Shown one piece after another: positions 1 through 5,581 of a stretch of DNA of 10,905 nt. The DNA is from Chloroflexota bacterium (GTDB lineage Bacteria > Chloroflexota > Dehalococcoidia > SAR202 > GCA-002694895). A program made the position numbers and the translations under genes. Positions within the stretch are counted from its first letter, which is position 1. Every line of letters begins with the position of its first letter. The stretch covers positions 50,094 through 60,998 of the forward strand of contig PAZO01000012.1 in assembly GCA_002715665.1 (NCBI GenBank), read 5' to 3'. A model generated the notes under the pieces. It did no database searches, was not told where the DNA came from, and saw only the letters and a program-made list of their open reading frames with translations.

Positions 1-609
1 ATTAACTTAACCAATTTAGATCAAAGAATAAAAAATTGTGAATTTCTTGTTGCATGTGATGTTAACAACCCTCTACACGGACCAAACGGAGCCACTTTTA
101 CTTTTGGACCCCAAAAAGGATTTAATGACAAAGATTTGTGTGAATTTGATAAATATATGAAAAATTATGGAGATTTAATTGATATAAATTCAGGATATGA
201 AATTTCAAAAGTACCAGGCAGTGGCGCTGCAGGAGGATTAGGAGCTGGATTTATGTTTTTTGTAAATGGAACACTTAAGTCTGGATCTCAAATAATTTTA
301 GACTATATAAACTTCGAATCACAATGTAAAAATGCAGATATTGTAATTACTGGTGAGGGCCAAATTGATTTTCAAACAATTAATAATAAAGCTCCCATAG
401 CAGTTGCAAGAATCGCAAAAAAACATAATATTCCAACTTTTGCAATATGCGGAGTTCTTGGAAAGGATTTTGAAAAAGTTTACTCAGAGGGAATAGAAAA
501 AGTTTACCCAATCTGTAAAAACGAATCTGAAAAAGAATATGCAATTTCTAATGCAAGTAAATTAATTGAAAAAACAGCCTACGATTTAATAAAACAAAAC
601 TTTATCTAA
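1..609 (+). CDS. Glycerate 2-kinase, GarK/GlxK family (5' end cut off by window)
   Basis: The frame is open from base 1 to the TAA at 607-609, giving the C-terminal 202 residues of a protein that is usually about 370-390 long. The start lies upstream of the window; the internal TTG at 136 is not a credible start because conserved sequence continues in front of it. Family motifs are visible: VACDVNNPLHGPNGA (visible residues 17-31), FGPQKG (35-40), PGSGAAGGLGAGF (72-84) and TGEGQIDFQT (117-126), followed by NKAPIAVA. These are characteristic of the glycerate kinase family (GarK/GlxK, PF02595), which phosphorylates D-glycerate with ATP, normally to 2-phosphoglycerate, in the cytoplasm. It feeds carbon from glyoxylate, hydroxypyruvate or tartronate semialdehyde into lower glycolysis. 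Its last 8 bases overlap the end of the convergent alpha-hydroxy-acid oxidase gene. The family call is firm; the physiological source of glycerate is unknown. Confidence 0.93.
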   Translation: MNLTNLDQRIKNCEFLVACDVNNPLHGPNGATFTFGPQKGFNDKDLCEFDKYMKNYGDLIDINSGYEISKVPGSGAAGGLGAGFMFFVNGTLKSGSQIILDYINFESQCKNADIVITGEGQIDFQTINNKAPIAVARIAKKHNIPTFAICGVLGKDFEKVYSEGIEKVYPICKNESEKEYAISNASKLIEKTAYDLIKQNFI

Positions 610-1753
610 ATCTAATATTATCTCTTTTTAAGTCGGATATTTTAGTGCACCCCATTAATTTCATGTCTCTAATCATTTCGTTTCTTAAATTAGAAAGTGC
701 TTTTTCCACTCCTTTTTGACCTCCTGCAGCTAGTGCATATAAATACATTCTGCCACCACTGCAAGCTTTAGCTCCTAAACTCAAAGCTTTAAGTACATGT
801 GTACCTCTTGTAATGCCACCTTCGCAAATAATATCTATTTTATCTCCAACAGCATCAACAATTTCGGATAATTGATCAAAAGGAGATCTACTTCCATCTA
901 GTTGTCTACCGCCATGATTTGATAAAATTATACCTGTAGCACCTATATCAACTGCCCGTTTTGCGTCTTCTACGCTCATTATTCCTTTTAGGCAAAATTG
1001 TTTCCCCCATTTTTTTCTCAATTCTTCTGCATCTTTCCAATTCATAGATTGATCAAGCATTTTAGAAAAATAATCTGATAACGAAATAGCAAAATTTGCT
1101 TCTGGTATATGATCTTTTAAAATTGGTAAATCAAATTTTTCTCTTAATAAAAAATTTATACCCCACATGGGATGTGTAATGAAACTTAAAATACTTTCTA
1201 ATGACAATCTTAAAGGCATCGAAAATCCTGTTCTCAAATCCCTTTCCCTGTTACCTGTCACTATGGTATCTACAGTTAAGGCTAATACGTCAAAGTTCGA
1301 TTCATGGCATCTTTCAAGCATACTTTCAGTAAGTCCTCTATCTTTATGGTAGTACATTTGAAACATTTTAGGAGTTGTAATTGATTTTCCAATTTCTTCC
1401 AAACTAACTGTACTTAAAGAAGAAACACCAAACATAGTTCCAAATTTTTGTGCAGCTTTAGAAACTGCTCGTTCACCATCGTAGTGAAATAATCTTTGGA
1501 CTGCAGTAGGTGAACAAAATAATGGCATATCTATTTTTTGGCCCATTACAGTTGTGGAAATATCTATATCTTCGACTCCTTTTAGGACATTGGGAACAAG
1601 ATCGCAAGTTTCATAAGAATCTCTATTTCGTTGGAGAGTGATTTCGTCGTCTGCTCCACCGTCAATATAGTGAAAAACCGGAGAAGGTAATTTTGATTTA
1701 GCTAAATTCCTAAAATCATCGGTATTATTACAATTTTTTATATTCCCAAACAT
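602..1753 (-). CDS. FMN-dependent alpha-hydroxy-acid oxidase/dehydrogenase (LldD / glycolate oxidase / mandelate dehydrogenase family)
   Basis: This 383-residue TIM-barrel flavoenzyme oxidises an L-2-hydroxy acid (glycolate, lactate, mandelate or similar) to the 2-oxo acid. The active-site set known from glycolate oxidase is present: Tyr29 in FHYIDGGADDE, Tyr134 in FQMYYHKDR, Asp162 in LTVDT, and the catalytic His280 with substrate-binding Arg283 in SNHGGRQLD. FMN phosphate-loop sequences follow (EGGI 311-314, GGRMYLYALAAGG 333-345). Residues about 180-225 match the variable loop that is membrane-associated in LldD and mandelate dehydrogenase, so a respiratory dehydrogenase and a soluble oxidase are both possible. 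I chose the ATG at 1753: the frame extends to an ATG at 1813, but those 20 extra residues resemble no family N-terminus and would overlap the upstream gene, whereas 383 residues is normal for the family. The stop overlaps the glycerate kinase stop by 8 nt. Substrate cannot be read from the sequence. Confidence 0.92.
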   Translation of the reverse strand: MFGNIKNCNNTDDFRNLAKSKLPSPVFHYIDGGADDEITLQRNRDSYETCDLVPNVLKGVEDIDISTTVMGQKIDMPLFCSPTAVQRLFHYDGERAVSKAAQKFGTMFGVSSLSTVSLEEIGKSITTPKMFQMYYHKDRGLTESMLERCHESNFDVLALTVDTIVTGNRERDLRTGFSMPLRLSLESILSFITHPMWGINFLLREKFDLPILKDHIPEANFAISLSDYFSKMLDQSMNWKDAEELRKKWGKQFCLKGIMSVEDAKRAVDIGATGIILSNHGGRQLDGSRSPFDQLSEIVDAVGDKIDIICEGGITRGTHVLKALSLGAKACSGGRMYLYALAAGGQKGVEKALSNLRNEMIRDMKLMGCTKISDLKRDNIRFR

Positions 1754-1764
1754 TAACAAAATAC

Positions 1765-2037
1765 TTAAATTATAGAATTGATCATAATTCCGATAATCCA
1801 AAATAATAGACAATTAACGGACGCTAGAAATTTTATAGAATTATTCCCAAATTCAATGTTTGAATATTGCTCTTCAGTACGAACATAAAATATGCCGAAT
1901 ATTAGTAAGATTGTAATTAACAAAACAGATACAAAATCTACTCCTAATAACAATCCAACCAACAACCCTGAAAGAGTAAATATTGACAAAATTATCTTTG
2001 AAAAATCAGATGATTTTGATTTTTTATTTGATGCCAT
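1765..2037 (-). CDS. Small three-helix membrane protein, unknown function
   Basis: This encodes 90 residues with a short lysine/serine-rich cytoplasmic N-terminus (MASNKKSKSSDFSK) and three hydrophobic segments, about residues 15-32, 35-52 and 70-90. A polar stretch around 53-69 (VRTEEQYSN...) separates the second and third. I do not recognise a family. An upstream in-frame ATG at 2055 would add six residues. I prefer 2037 because it has a GGA six bases upstream, gives a typical positively charged N-terminus, and a plausible -10 box places the transcript start at about 2052, inside the longer version. The stop is 11 nt before the alpha-hydroxy-acid oxidase start, so the two are probably co-transcribed and it could be an accessory or anchor for that enzyme; this is inference from position only. 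The sustained hydrophobic pattern over 90 codons argues for a real gene. Confidence 0.6.
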   Translation of the reverse strand: MASNKKSKSSDFSKIILSIFTLSGLLVGLLLGVDFVSVLLITILLIFGIFYVRTEEQYSNIEFGNNSIKFLASVNCLLFWIIGIMINSII

Positions 2038-2058
2038 ATATATTCCAATAACCATTCA

Positions 2059-2064
2059 ATTATA
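2059..2064 (-). promoter_or_regulatory. Candidate -10 box for the membrane protein / alpha-hydroxy-acid oxidase operon
   Basis: Read on the minus strand this is a perfect TATAAT, about 22 nt upstream of the chosen start at 2037. No good -35 hexamer is seen at the right distance. The region 2056-2127 is almost pure A+T, so a chance match is quite possible. Confidence 0.3.
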
Positions 2065-2090
2065 AAATTATTCATTTATAATATTATTAA

Positions 2091-2096
2091 TATAAT
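2091..2096 (+). promoter_or_regulatory. Candidate -10 box for the cysteine desulfurase gene
   Basis: A perfect TATAAT ends 31 nt before the ATG at 2128, which would give a leader of about 25 nt. The sequence at -35 (TTATTC, 2068-2073) is a poor match. It sits in the 90-bp divergent intergenic region with the minus-strand operon. The AT-richness makes chance matches likely, so this is tentative. Confidence 0.3.
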
Positions 2097-2127
2097 TTAA
2101 TTAATATCTAATTTTCACAAATTAAAA

Positions 2128-3303
2128 ATGATTTATCTTGATAATGCAGCTTCAACACAAATAAGACTAGAAGTTTTAGAAATAATAAACAATGAATTAA
2201 TTAATTCGTTTGCAAATCCTTCAAGTCCGTATTCGCCTGCTAGAAGTTCAAGAATAGCTGTTGACCGATCAAGAAAAATTTTTGCGGATAGTTTAAATTG
2301 CAATGAAAGCGAAATAATATTTACCAGTGGCGGAACAGAATCAGATAACACTGCCATAAAAGGCCCTGCATATGCACTTAAAAACTTGGGTAATCATATT
2401 ATAACCACATCCACTGAGCATCATGCTGTTTTACACACCTGCAATAATCTTGAAAAACAAGGTTATGAAATCACATATTTGCCAACCGATGAATTCGGAA
2501 TGGTTTCAAAAGATGATGTGATATCTGCTATCAAACCAAACACTATTTTAATATCTATAATATATGCAAATAACGAACTTGGATCTCTTAATCCAATAAA
2601 AGAAATAGGAGAAGCTATAAAAAAACACAAAGGCAACAATTCACAATTCCCACTTTTTCATACTGACGCAGTTCAGGCTGCGCCCTTCTTAGATTTAGAT
2701 GTAGATAAATTAGGTGTTGATTTAATGAGCCTGTCTGCACATAAATTTAATGGACCAAAAGGAATAGGTGTGTTGTTTATGAAAAACGGAGTACCATTTG
2801 AGCCACTAATTACAGGTGGAGGTCAAGAGAGACAAAAAAGATCGGGAACTGAAAATATAGCATTTATTTCTGGTTCAGCTGAAGCAATAAAATTATCTGA
2901 AAATGAAAAAACAATCAACTATGATAAATGCTTATTTTTAAAAAATAAAATTATAAATCATTTAAAACAACGGCAGCCAAATGTATATATCAATGGACAT
3001 CCTAAACTTAATTTGCCCAACATAATTAATTTAACTTTCCCAGATATAAGAGCGGATGATTTAATATCAGCTTTAGATTTAGAAGATATTTGTATATCAA
3101 ATGGAAGTGCATGTACTAGCAATTCTTTGGAACCTTCACATGTACTCAAAGCTATCGGAATGGATGCTGATTTAGCTCTAAATACTGTGAGAATAAGCTT
3201 AGGAAGAAATAATACAGAGGATGAAATAACGCAATTTTTAAAGATTCTTGATAAAATTATAAAAAGAATTAGAGATAATAAAAAAGAATTTATCAGAAAA
3301 TAA
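2128..3303 (+). CDS. iscS: Cysteine desulfurase, NifS/IscS-type (group I)
   Basis: This is a complete 391-residue PLP enzyme that removes sulfur from L-cysteine as a persulfide, giving alanine. The sulfur supplies Fe-S cluster assembly, tRNA thiolation and, in some organisms, selenium transfer. Visible hallmarks are the N-terminal YLDNAAST, TSGGTESDN at 66-74, His98 in TEHHAV, Asp180 in HTDAVQ, the PLP-binding Lys206 in SAHKFNGPKG, and the catalytic Cys329 in NGSACTSNSLEPSHVL. The SACTS-SLEP loop is that of group I (IscS/NifS) rather than group II (SufS/CsdA). Length is close to E. coli IscS (404). The ATG at 2128 begins right at the conserved N-terminus; no Shine-Dalgarno is visible. No IscU, IscR or Suf gene is adjacent; the next gene, 14 nt away, is a lipoprotein, and thioredoxin plus tRNA-Sec follow. 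IscS versus NifS is a naming choice here; the enzyme class is firm. Confidence 0.94.
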   Translation: MIYLDNAASTQIRLEVLEIINNELINSFANPSSPYSPARSSRIAVDRSRKIFADSLNCNESEIIFTSGGTESDNTAIKGPAYALKNLGNHIITTSTEHHAVLHTCNNLEKQGYEITYLPTDEFGMVSKDDVISAIKPNTILISIIYANNELGSLNPIKEIGEAIKKHKGNNSQFPLFHTDAVQAAPFLDLDVDKLGVDLMSLSAHKFNGPKGIGVLFMKNGVPFEPLITGGGQERQKRSGTENIAFISGSAEAIKLSENEKTINYDKCLFLKNKIINHLKQRQPNVYINGHPKLNLPNIINLTFPDIRADDLISALDLEDICISNGSACTSNSLEPSHVLKAIGMDADLALNTVRISLGRNNTEDEITQFLKILDKIIKRIRDNKKEFIRK

Positions 3304-3317
3304 TCAATAAAAAAATC

Positions 3318-3845
3318 ATGTTATTAAAAAAAATAAAAACAAAAAAAATATTTTTTATAGTCTTATTGCCTGTTTTAATTCTTAGTTGTTTAAATGACGA
3401 TTCTTCATCAAGTTTGACCAAGGGTAGAACCATAGCAATAGAAACGTTTGCTCCAATTGTAAGAGATAGAATTAGTTTCACAGATACACAAGGTAATATA
3501 AGGCTAATTAAACCAAAACCAAATAATAAACTAGTTGCTGTAAAAGTTAGAATAATCAATGAATCTGTAACTTACGTGCCTCTCTTTATAGACACTGAAG
3601 CTGCAGAATTAGGAGATAGAGGTGGATCAAGAGGATGGAATATTGATCCTTACAAGAGTTCAGTTTCAACTTCATCTAGAGAATCTGAACTTGACAAGTT
3701 TACTCCTTTATTAAGTGGTCATATTGAATTAAATAAGGGATTTGAAGTTACAGGATGGATGCTTTTTGATCTTGAACGAAATATTTCTCCGCTCACTTTA
3801 TGGTGGAGAGAGTCAGATGATATAACATCAGACCTGCCAAAATAA
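3318..3845 (+). CDS. Small secreted lipoprotein with a DUF4352-like beta domain
   Basis: This is a 175-residue protein. It starts with a lysine-rich n-region (MLLKKIKTKK), then a hydrophobic core (about 11-22) and a lipobox ILSC with the lipidated Cys24, so it should be a signal-peptidase-II-processed lipoprotein on the outer face of a membrane. After a Ser/Asp-rich spacer, the body has an alternating pattern typical of small extracytoplasmic beta-sandwich domains. In particular, KLVAVKVRIINES (71-83) and the late stretch with an FEVTGWMLFDL motif resemble the DUF4352 pattern, in which a chain beginning with a conserved 'V-V-V-I-N' strand ends with 'G-W-F-V'. This family assignment is by pattern only. 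It begins 14 nt after the cysteine desulfurase stop, so the two are probably co-transcribed, though no functional link is evident. No Shine-Dalgarno is seen. The role is unknown. Confidence 0.72.
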   Translation: MLLKKIKTKKIFFIVLLPVLILSCLNDDSSSSLTKGRTIAIETFAPIVRDRISFTDTQGNIRLIKPKPNNKLVAVKVRIINESVTYVPLFIDTEAAELGDRGGSRGWNIDPYKSSVSTSSRESELDKFTPLLSGHIELNKGFEVTGWMLFDLERNISPLTLWWRESDDITSDLPK

Positions 3846-3865
3846 ATATATGATTTAGATGTTTT

Positions 3866-3885
3866 AGATTAAATCTTGGTATGAT
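3866..3885 (+). promoter_or_regulatory. Candidate extended -10 promoter with an adjacent palindrome, upstream of trxA
   Basis: TGGTATGAT at 3877-3885 fits an extended -10 element (TGnTATAAT with one mismatch), placing transcription start near 3892 and leaving a leader of about 28 nt before the TTG start. Directly upstream is an 11-bp interrupted palindrome, AGATT-A-AATCT (3866-3876), which would cover the -35/spacer area and could be an operator or chance. No good -35 box is visible, which is normal for extended -10 promoters. The ATG that overlaps the -10 box (3881) is therefore not a credible start for trxA. Confidence 0.4.
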
Positions 3886-3908
3886 ATTCTTTACTTTTAT
3901 ATTTAAAT

Positions 3909-3912
3909 GGAG
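3909..3912 (+). promoter_or_regulatory. Ribosome binding site that fixes the TTG start of trxA
   Basis: GGAG lies 7 nt before TTG 3920-3922. This is one of the few clear Shine-Dalgarno sequences in the window, and it decides the start: the resulting protein has the standard 107-residue thioredoxin length. Confidence 0.75.
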
Positions 3913-3919
3913 AATAATC

Positions 3920-4243
3920 TTGGCTGCTTTAGAAATAACCGATAATAACTTCAATGAAGAAGTACTTAATTCTGAACTACCTGTATTAGTTGATTTTTGG
4001 GCTGAATGGTGTGGTCCTTGTAAAATGGTTTCACCAATCGTTGAAGAATTATCTGATGAATATGATGGTAAATTAAAAGTTACTAAACTTGATGTTGATT
4101 CTAATCCACAAACCGCTGCAAGTTTTGGAATTAGAGGAATTCCTACTTTACTAGTGTTCAAAGATGGTGCAGCAGTTGATCAAATCGTAGGTGCTGTTCC
4201 CAAATCAACACTAACTGAACGTTTAGATAAAATTATTTCTTGA
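3920..4243 (+). CDS. trxA: Thioredoxin
   Basis: This 107-residue protein has all thioredoxin landmarks: VDFWAEWCGPC with the redox pair Cys31/Cys34 and the buried Asp25, the cis-proline loop GIPT (Pro75), and the KDG/VGA segment near the C-terminus. It reduces protein disulfides in the cytoplasm using electrons from thioredoxin reductase, which is not in this window. The frame extends upstream to an ATG at 3881, but that would add 13 hydrophobic residues not found in thioredoxins and overlap the promoter. The TTG at 3920 has a GGAG Shine-Dalgarno at the right distance and gives the canonical length and N-terminus. The TGA stop is followed after 7 nt by the tRNA-Sec gene, so thioredoxin mRNA and tRNA precursor are most likely one transcript. 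The TGA is a genuine stop, not a selenocysteine codon: only five more codons precede another stop, and they run into the tRNA. Confidence 0.95.
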   Translation: MAALEITDNNFNEEVLNSELPVLVDFWAEWCGPCKMVSPIVEELSDEYDGKLKVTKLDVDSNPQTAASFGIRGIPTLLVFKDGAAVDQIVGAVPKSTLTERLDKIIS

Positions 4244-4250
4244 TTTATTT

Positions 4251-4345
4251 GGGAGTGAATAAATTCTGGTGGATTTCACGGACTTCAACTCCGTTGGCTT
4301 TAATTGAATTATTGAAGCGTTGGGTTCGATTCCCTCTCACTCCCG
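4251..4345 (+). tRNA. selC: tRNA-Sec (selenocysteine), anticodon TCA
   Basis: This 95-nt sequence folds as a class II tRNA with features specific to bacterial selenocysteine tRNA. The 8-bp acceptor stem is perfect (4251-4258 with 4337-4344) and the unpaired discriminator is G4345. The D-stem has 6 bp (4261-4266 with 4271-4276, one G-U) closing a 4-nt TGGT loop. The anticodon stem has 5 bp (4278-4282 with 4290-4294), with loop CTTCAAC and anticodon TCA at 4285-4287. The long variable arm has 8 bp (4297-4304 with 4311-4318, one G-U). The T-loop TTCGATT is canonical, but the T-stem has only three clear G-C pairs (4322-4324 with 4332-4334); the two pairs next to the acceptor would be T-T and T-C. 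CCA is not encoded. It reads UGA codons after charging with serine by SerRS and conversion by SelA, and is delivered by SelB. It sits between trxA and an MFS gene on the same strand, without room for its own promoter. Confidence 0.93.
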
Positions 4346-4357
4346 AAAGTTAATATT

Positions 4358-5581
4358 ATGAATGCATCTATTATTTCTTGGGTAATTTATGATATAGGTA
4401 ATACTTTATTTAATGCAGGTGTTACTGGTTTATTCTTTCCGTTATGGATAATCACAAAATTAAATGGTACCGATGCAACTGTTGGGTACACTTTATCTTT
4501 GGCATTATTAGTTTCTTTGATAATTAGCCCTGTGGTTGGAGCTTTGTCTGATCAAACCAAAAATAGAAAAGTTTTTTTAGGCTTATTCACATTAATCTGC
4601 GGATTTTCAACAACTTTTATTGGAAATAATTCACTCATTACAAGTCTTATATATTATGGAATTTCTGTGACTTGTCTTCATTTGGGTGATATATTTTACA
4701 ACTCAATGTTAAAAGATGTTAGTAATAAAAATAATATTGGAATAATAGGCGGAATAGGGGCAGGGATAGGTTACATAGGAGCTATCATAGCCATAGTAAT
4801 AGGACTTCTTATAATAGAAAATCAAGGCTATCCTATTGGTTTTTCAATTATAGGAATTTTAATTATTATTTTCGGAATACCAATATTAATTTTTCTAAAT
4901 GAAAAACCTCAAGAAATCCAAAATCGTTACCTAAAAACATCAAAAAGTTTAAGTAAAAGATTTTTAAACCAAATTTCTCGCACATTAATAGATATTAAAG
5001 ATTTTCCTGGACTCGGAAAATTTCTAATAGCAAGATTTTGGTATTCATGGGCTCTATACACTGCATCTACTTTTACATCCTTATATATTTTAGAGACAAT
5101 AGGCATGTCTGAAAGAGAAATACAATATCTAATTTTCACAGGTATTGTCACTGCAATACCTTCTGCTTTAATTTGGGGTAAACTTGTAGACACATATGGT
5201 GCCAAGAGAATAATAACAATAGTTTTAGTTATATGGCTAGTAAATCTAGGGCTATCAATCGGAAGTGGCGTATTTAATCTTGATAATAATATATGGTGGT
5301 TCATCAGTGGATTGACTGGGATATTAATTTCAGGGGTATGGAGTTGTGACAGGCCATTTATGCATCAATTAATATCTGATGAATTTATTGGAGAGTATTT
5401 TGGTCTTCACGGATTTACAGGCAGGCTAGGAAGTATAATTGGCACAGCAAGTTGGGGGTTTATTGCAACCACCTTGAATCTTGGGCAACCAACTGCTTTA
5501 TTATCTCTTGGAATATGTATATTATTGTCACTAATAATTATTATAAGTATTGATATAAGAGAAAAAAATGAAAAAAATTGA
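4358..5581 (+). CDS. MFS transporter, UMF1/Atg22-like
   Basis: This is a 407-residue integral membrane protein with about 12 hydrophobic segments in two halves, joined by a charged cytoplasmic loop (about 182-218, rich in Lys/Arg). The N-terminus, SWVIYDIGNTLFNAGVTG with FFPLW following, resembles the start of UMF1-family permeases (WxxYDxxNSxF..T..xFPLYF), related to yeast Atg22. The MFS loop 2-3 signature is GALSDQTKNRK (61-71), and a second-half counterpart, WGKLVDTYGAKR, lies near residue 275. Substrates of bacterial UMF1 members are mostly unknown; Atg22 exports amino acids from vacuoles. The start at 4358 is 12 nt after the tRNA-Sec 3' end, with no strong Shine-Dalgarno (a GAAAG about 10 nt before). 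The last 14 nt overlap the start of the ThDP enzyme gene, so translation is coupled and a shared substrate is plausible. The fold is certain, the family probable, the cargo unknown. Confidence 0.87.
   Translation: MNASIISWVIYDIGNTLFNAGVTGLFFPLWIITKLNGTDATVGYTLSLALLVSLIISPVVGALSDQTKNRKVFLGLFTLICGFSTTFIGNNSLITSLIYYGISVTCLHLGDIFYNSMLKDVSNKNNIGIIGGIGAGIGYIGAIIAIVIGLLIIENQGYPIGFSIIGILIIIFGIPILIFLNEKPQEIQNRYLKTSKSLSKRFLNQISRTLIDIKDFPGLGKFLIARFWYSWALYTASTFTSLYILETIGMSEREIQYLIFTGIVTAIPSALIWGKLVDTYGAKRIITIVLVIWLVNLGLSIGSGVFNLDNNIWWFISGLTGILISGVWSCDRPFMHQLISDEFIGEYFGLHGFTGRLGSIIGTASWGFIATTLNLGQPTALLSLGICILLSLIIIISIDIREKNEKN

Noticed and set aside
31..33. MutL Asp32 as loss of the catalytic glutamate (coordinates are protein residues 31-33 of MutL, not window bases)
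   Set aside because: By alignment with E. coli MutL the catalytic residue is Glu29, which is present; position 32 is not catalytic.
1167..1352. 61-codon open frame on the plus strand inside the oxidase gene
   Set aside because: It lies antisense to a strongly conserved catalytic domain, with no recognisable protein features or ribosome site.
1754..1813. N-terminal extension of the alpha-hydroxy-acid oxidase to an ATG at 1813
   Set aside because: The extra 20 residues do not look like the family and would overlap the upstream membrane protein gene; the ATG at 1753 gives the normal length.
2081..2110. Self-complementary A/T tract upstream of the cysteine desulfurase
   Set aside because: Only A and T bases are involved, so apparent inverted repeats are expected by chance; no terminator or riboswitch structure could be supported.
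3793..4161. 122-codon minus-strand open frame opposite the lipoprotein and trxA
   Set aside because: It covers the conserved thioredoxin active site on the other strand; its translation looks like low-complexity antisense sequence.
4241..4258. TGA at the end of trxA as a selenocysteine codon
   Set aside because: Read-through gives five codons before another TGA and would run into the tRNA; the protein already has canonical thioredoxin length.
4251..4345. Possibility that the tRNA is tRNA-Ser, a UGA suppressor or evidence for a UGA=Trp genetic code
   Set aside because: The 8-bp acceptor stem, 6-bp D-stem with 4-nt loop and G discriminator are Sec-specific; Trp is encoded by TGG and TGA terminates trxA and the MFS gene.
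4927..5304. 125-codon minus-strand open frame inside the MFS gene
   Set aside because: It is an antisense shadow of membrane-helix codons, without ribosome site or family resemblance.
4251..5581. selC as an integration site for a mobile island, as in enterobacteria
   Set aside because: No integrase, direct repeat of the tRNA 3' end or composition shift is seen downstream; the MFS-ThDP pair looks like ordinary chromosome.
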